From the NCBI GenBank assembly GCA_009829735.1, contig CM020620.1, forward strand, positions 6,209,545 through 6,273,544: a stretch of 64,000 bases of DNA, given 5' to 3'. The DNA comes from Pyropia yezoensis. Its lineage: Eukaryota > Rhodophyta > Bangiophyceae > Bangiales > Bangiaceae. The translations under genes were made by a program, and so were the position numbers. This document shows positions 62,561 to 64,000 of this stretch, one piece after another (the stretch's first letter is position 1; the number at the start of each line of letters is the position of its first letter). Below the pieces are notes generated by a model that saw only the letters and a list, made by a program, of their open reading frames with translations, was not told the DNA's origin and did no database searches.

Positions 62561-64000
62561 CGACGGCCACGACGCGCACCTGACTGTGGCAACACCCATC
62601 CCGGTCACAACCCACCGCACCGTCCACCTCTTGATCCCCCCCAGCCCGCGCAGGCACCGCGCCGTCCCTCGAGTGCCGCTGCGGCACCGTCCCCGAGAGA
62701 CGCGGCAACCAAGGCCAGCCGCCGCGCCCGCCCGCCCGCCCGCCCGACCGCCCGCCCGCCCACGAGGTGTGCGCGCCAGTGCGCCCACGCCCCCCCCCCC
62801 ACCCCCCCCCCCCCCTCCCAACCACTCCCAGTTCCAGGCAGCTGCGGGCGCCTACACTGCAGTGGCAGGTGCCTGCCACTGCCACGCACTGCAGCTAGGG
62901 CGACCGACCGGCCGCCCCCCCGGCGGCCGCCGACCCACGCGCGCGGGTGGCGTGACCACCGACGGTGACCACTGCAAGCGGGACGCCAGTGTGCCACAGC
63001 GCGCGCGCCCCCCCCCCCCCCCCCCCCCGGCGCCACCAGCGCAACTGGCGGGGGGTGGTATCACTCCACTAGCGGCAGCGGCAGCCTCTCCCCCCCACCC
63101 CCCCCCCCCCCCCCCCAGCGAGCGCCCACCACCCCCACCCCCGTCGTTGCGTCGGCCTGTCCCGTCCCCCAAAATGCTGCCTCTACAACCCCCCCCCCCC
63201 TTCATCCTAGCCCATCACCATCACCCCCACCACGAGTGTGGCTCGGCTGCATCCCCCCCCACGACGGCTCCGATGATCGGTTCCATCTGGTTGGCGCAGG
63301 GGCGGGGGGGGGGAGAAAGGCTGCCGTGTCTCTCACACCACCGGCCTGACGGTCAACGGCAAAAGATTGGGGGGGGGGGAAGGGGGTGCGGAGGAGCGGG
63401 GGACGCACACGTACTCGCACGTACGAGGCACCACAGGTGGGGGTGGGGGGCGGGGCGGCTCTATAATAGCGGCGGGAGGGGGGGGAGCGGGGGGGTGTGG
63501 CCCCCCCCCCCCCCCGCACGACGCCGACCACCACCCGACAGCTGGCCAGTCCAGTGTGCCACGCACCGGGGAGCTGGCAGTGATGCAACGACGATAGAAG
63601 AGGGGGGGGGGGGGGAGGGGGAAGGGGAAACCCCCCCCGGGGGGGGGGGGGGGGGTGGGGGGGTGCCGACGGCGACGGCCGCTGTGGCCGCTGGTGGTGC
63701 ATTGACGGGTCGTGGGCGGAACCGGGGGGGGCGAGCCGGCGGCGGGCGGCTGGGGGCGGGCGACGGTGGCGTTGGCGGTGGGGGTCGGGGTGGTGGTGGG
63801 GGTGGGTGGGTGGGCGCGCCCCCCTACCCTACCACCCAATGGCGCCATTGCTATGGCACTGTCGGCGGGGGCCACCCACCCACGACGGCGCGTTTCAAAA
63901 AAAAAAAAATGCGCCCCCCCCCCACCCCTACCCCCCACCCCCCCCACACGGGCCGGCGGGCCGCCGGTGGACCTGTTTGCCAATGCACACGTCGGGCGGG
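62561..64000. other. Homopolymer-rich terminal region, no supported gene
   Basis: Repeated C and G runs of 8-20 bases and an A run near 63,897-63,909. Open frames on both strands are proline- or glycine-rich and mutually overlapping. Confidence 0.5.

Overview
The window is nuclear DNA of a very GC-rich eukaryote. Spliceosomal-type GT-AG introns, a spondin-N secreted protein, VPS28, a ZIP metal transporter, a four-span membrane protein and at least five transposons exclude a prokaryote. Extreme GC content, long C/G homopolymers, host genes that are mostly single uninterrupted reading frames, and a heavy transposon load fit a red alga of the Bangiales (Porphyra/Pyropia type). That placement is inference; another GC-rich alga is possible. 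No tRNA, rRNA or CRISPR array was recognised.

Layout: 0.4-1.5 kb is a GC-rich minisatellite. At 1.66-2.03 kb there is a small fold-back repeat, and at 3.19-4.15 kb a non-autonomous terminal-inverted-repeat element with a 6-bp target duplication. A two-gene PIF/Harbinger transposon occupies about 4.3-8.75 kb: a three-exon DDE transposase (+) converging on a Myb/SANT-like companion (-). Two related piggyBac-type transposons lie head to tail at 10,578-14,416 and 14,421-18,316. They share one CTAG tetranucleotide at the junction, and CTAG also flanks the outer ends, so CTAG rather than the usual TTAA looks like the target. The first copy has an in-frame stop.

Host genes follow: a ZIP transporter (+, 20.0-21.4 kb), VPS28 of ESCRT-I (-, 22.2-23.1 kb), a secreted spondin-N protein (-, 23.7-24.4 kb), and an ESRP/Fusilli-like protein with an ERI1/DnaQ-type nuclease fold plus RRMs (-, 26.1-28.2 kb, frame broken at a 22-base C run). 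A secreted protein of unknown function with a histidine cluster is at 29.9-31.7 kb (-). From 32 to 38 kb the sequence is mainly simple repeats, palindromes and fold-back repeats.

From 38 to 53.5 kb lie two divergent Ty3/gypsy chromovirus-like retrotransposons. The first (-) has gag and pol joined by an ATGA overlap, a chromodomain separated from pol by one in-frame TAG, and an antisense 647-codon ORF beyond the pol 3' end. The second (+) has a gag/pol -1 overlap, several frameshifts in integrase and downstream, a chromodomain, and a further DIRS-like 'DLFA...NPP' module. It runs into a 500-base assembly gap (53,501-54,000). After the gap come a Gly/Ala/Pro-rich low-complexity coding region (+, 54.8-59.0 kb, frame shifts at G runs) and a tetraspanin-like membrane protein (-, 59.7-60.4 kb). 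The rest is homopolymer-rich non-coding sequence with one AT-rich island at 62.24-62.56 kb.
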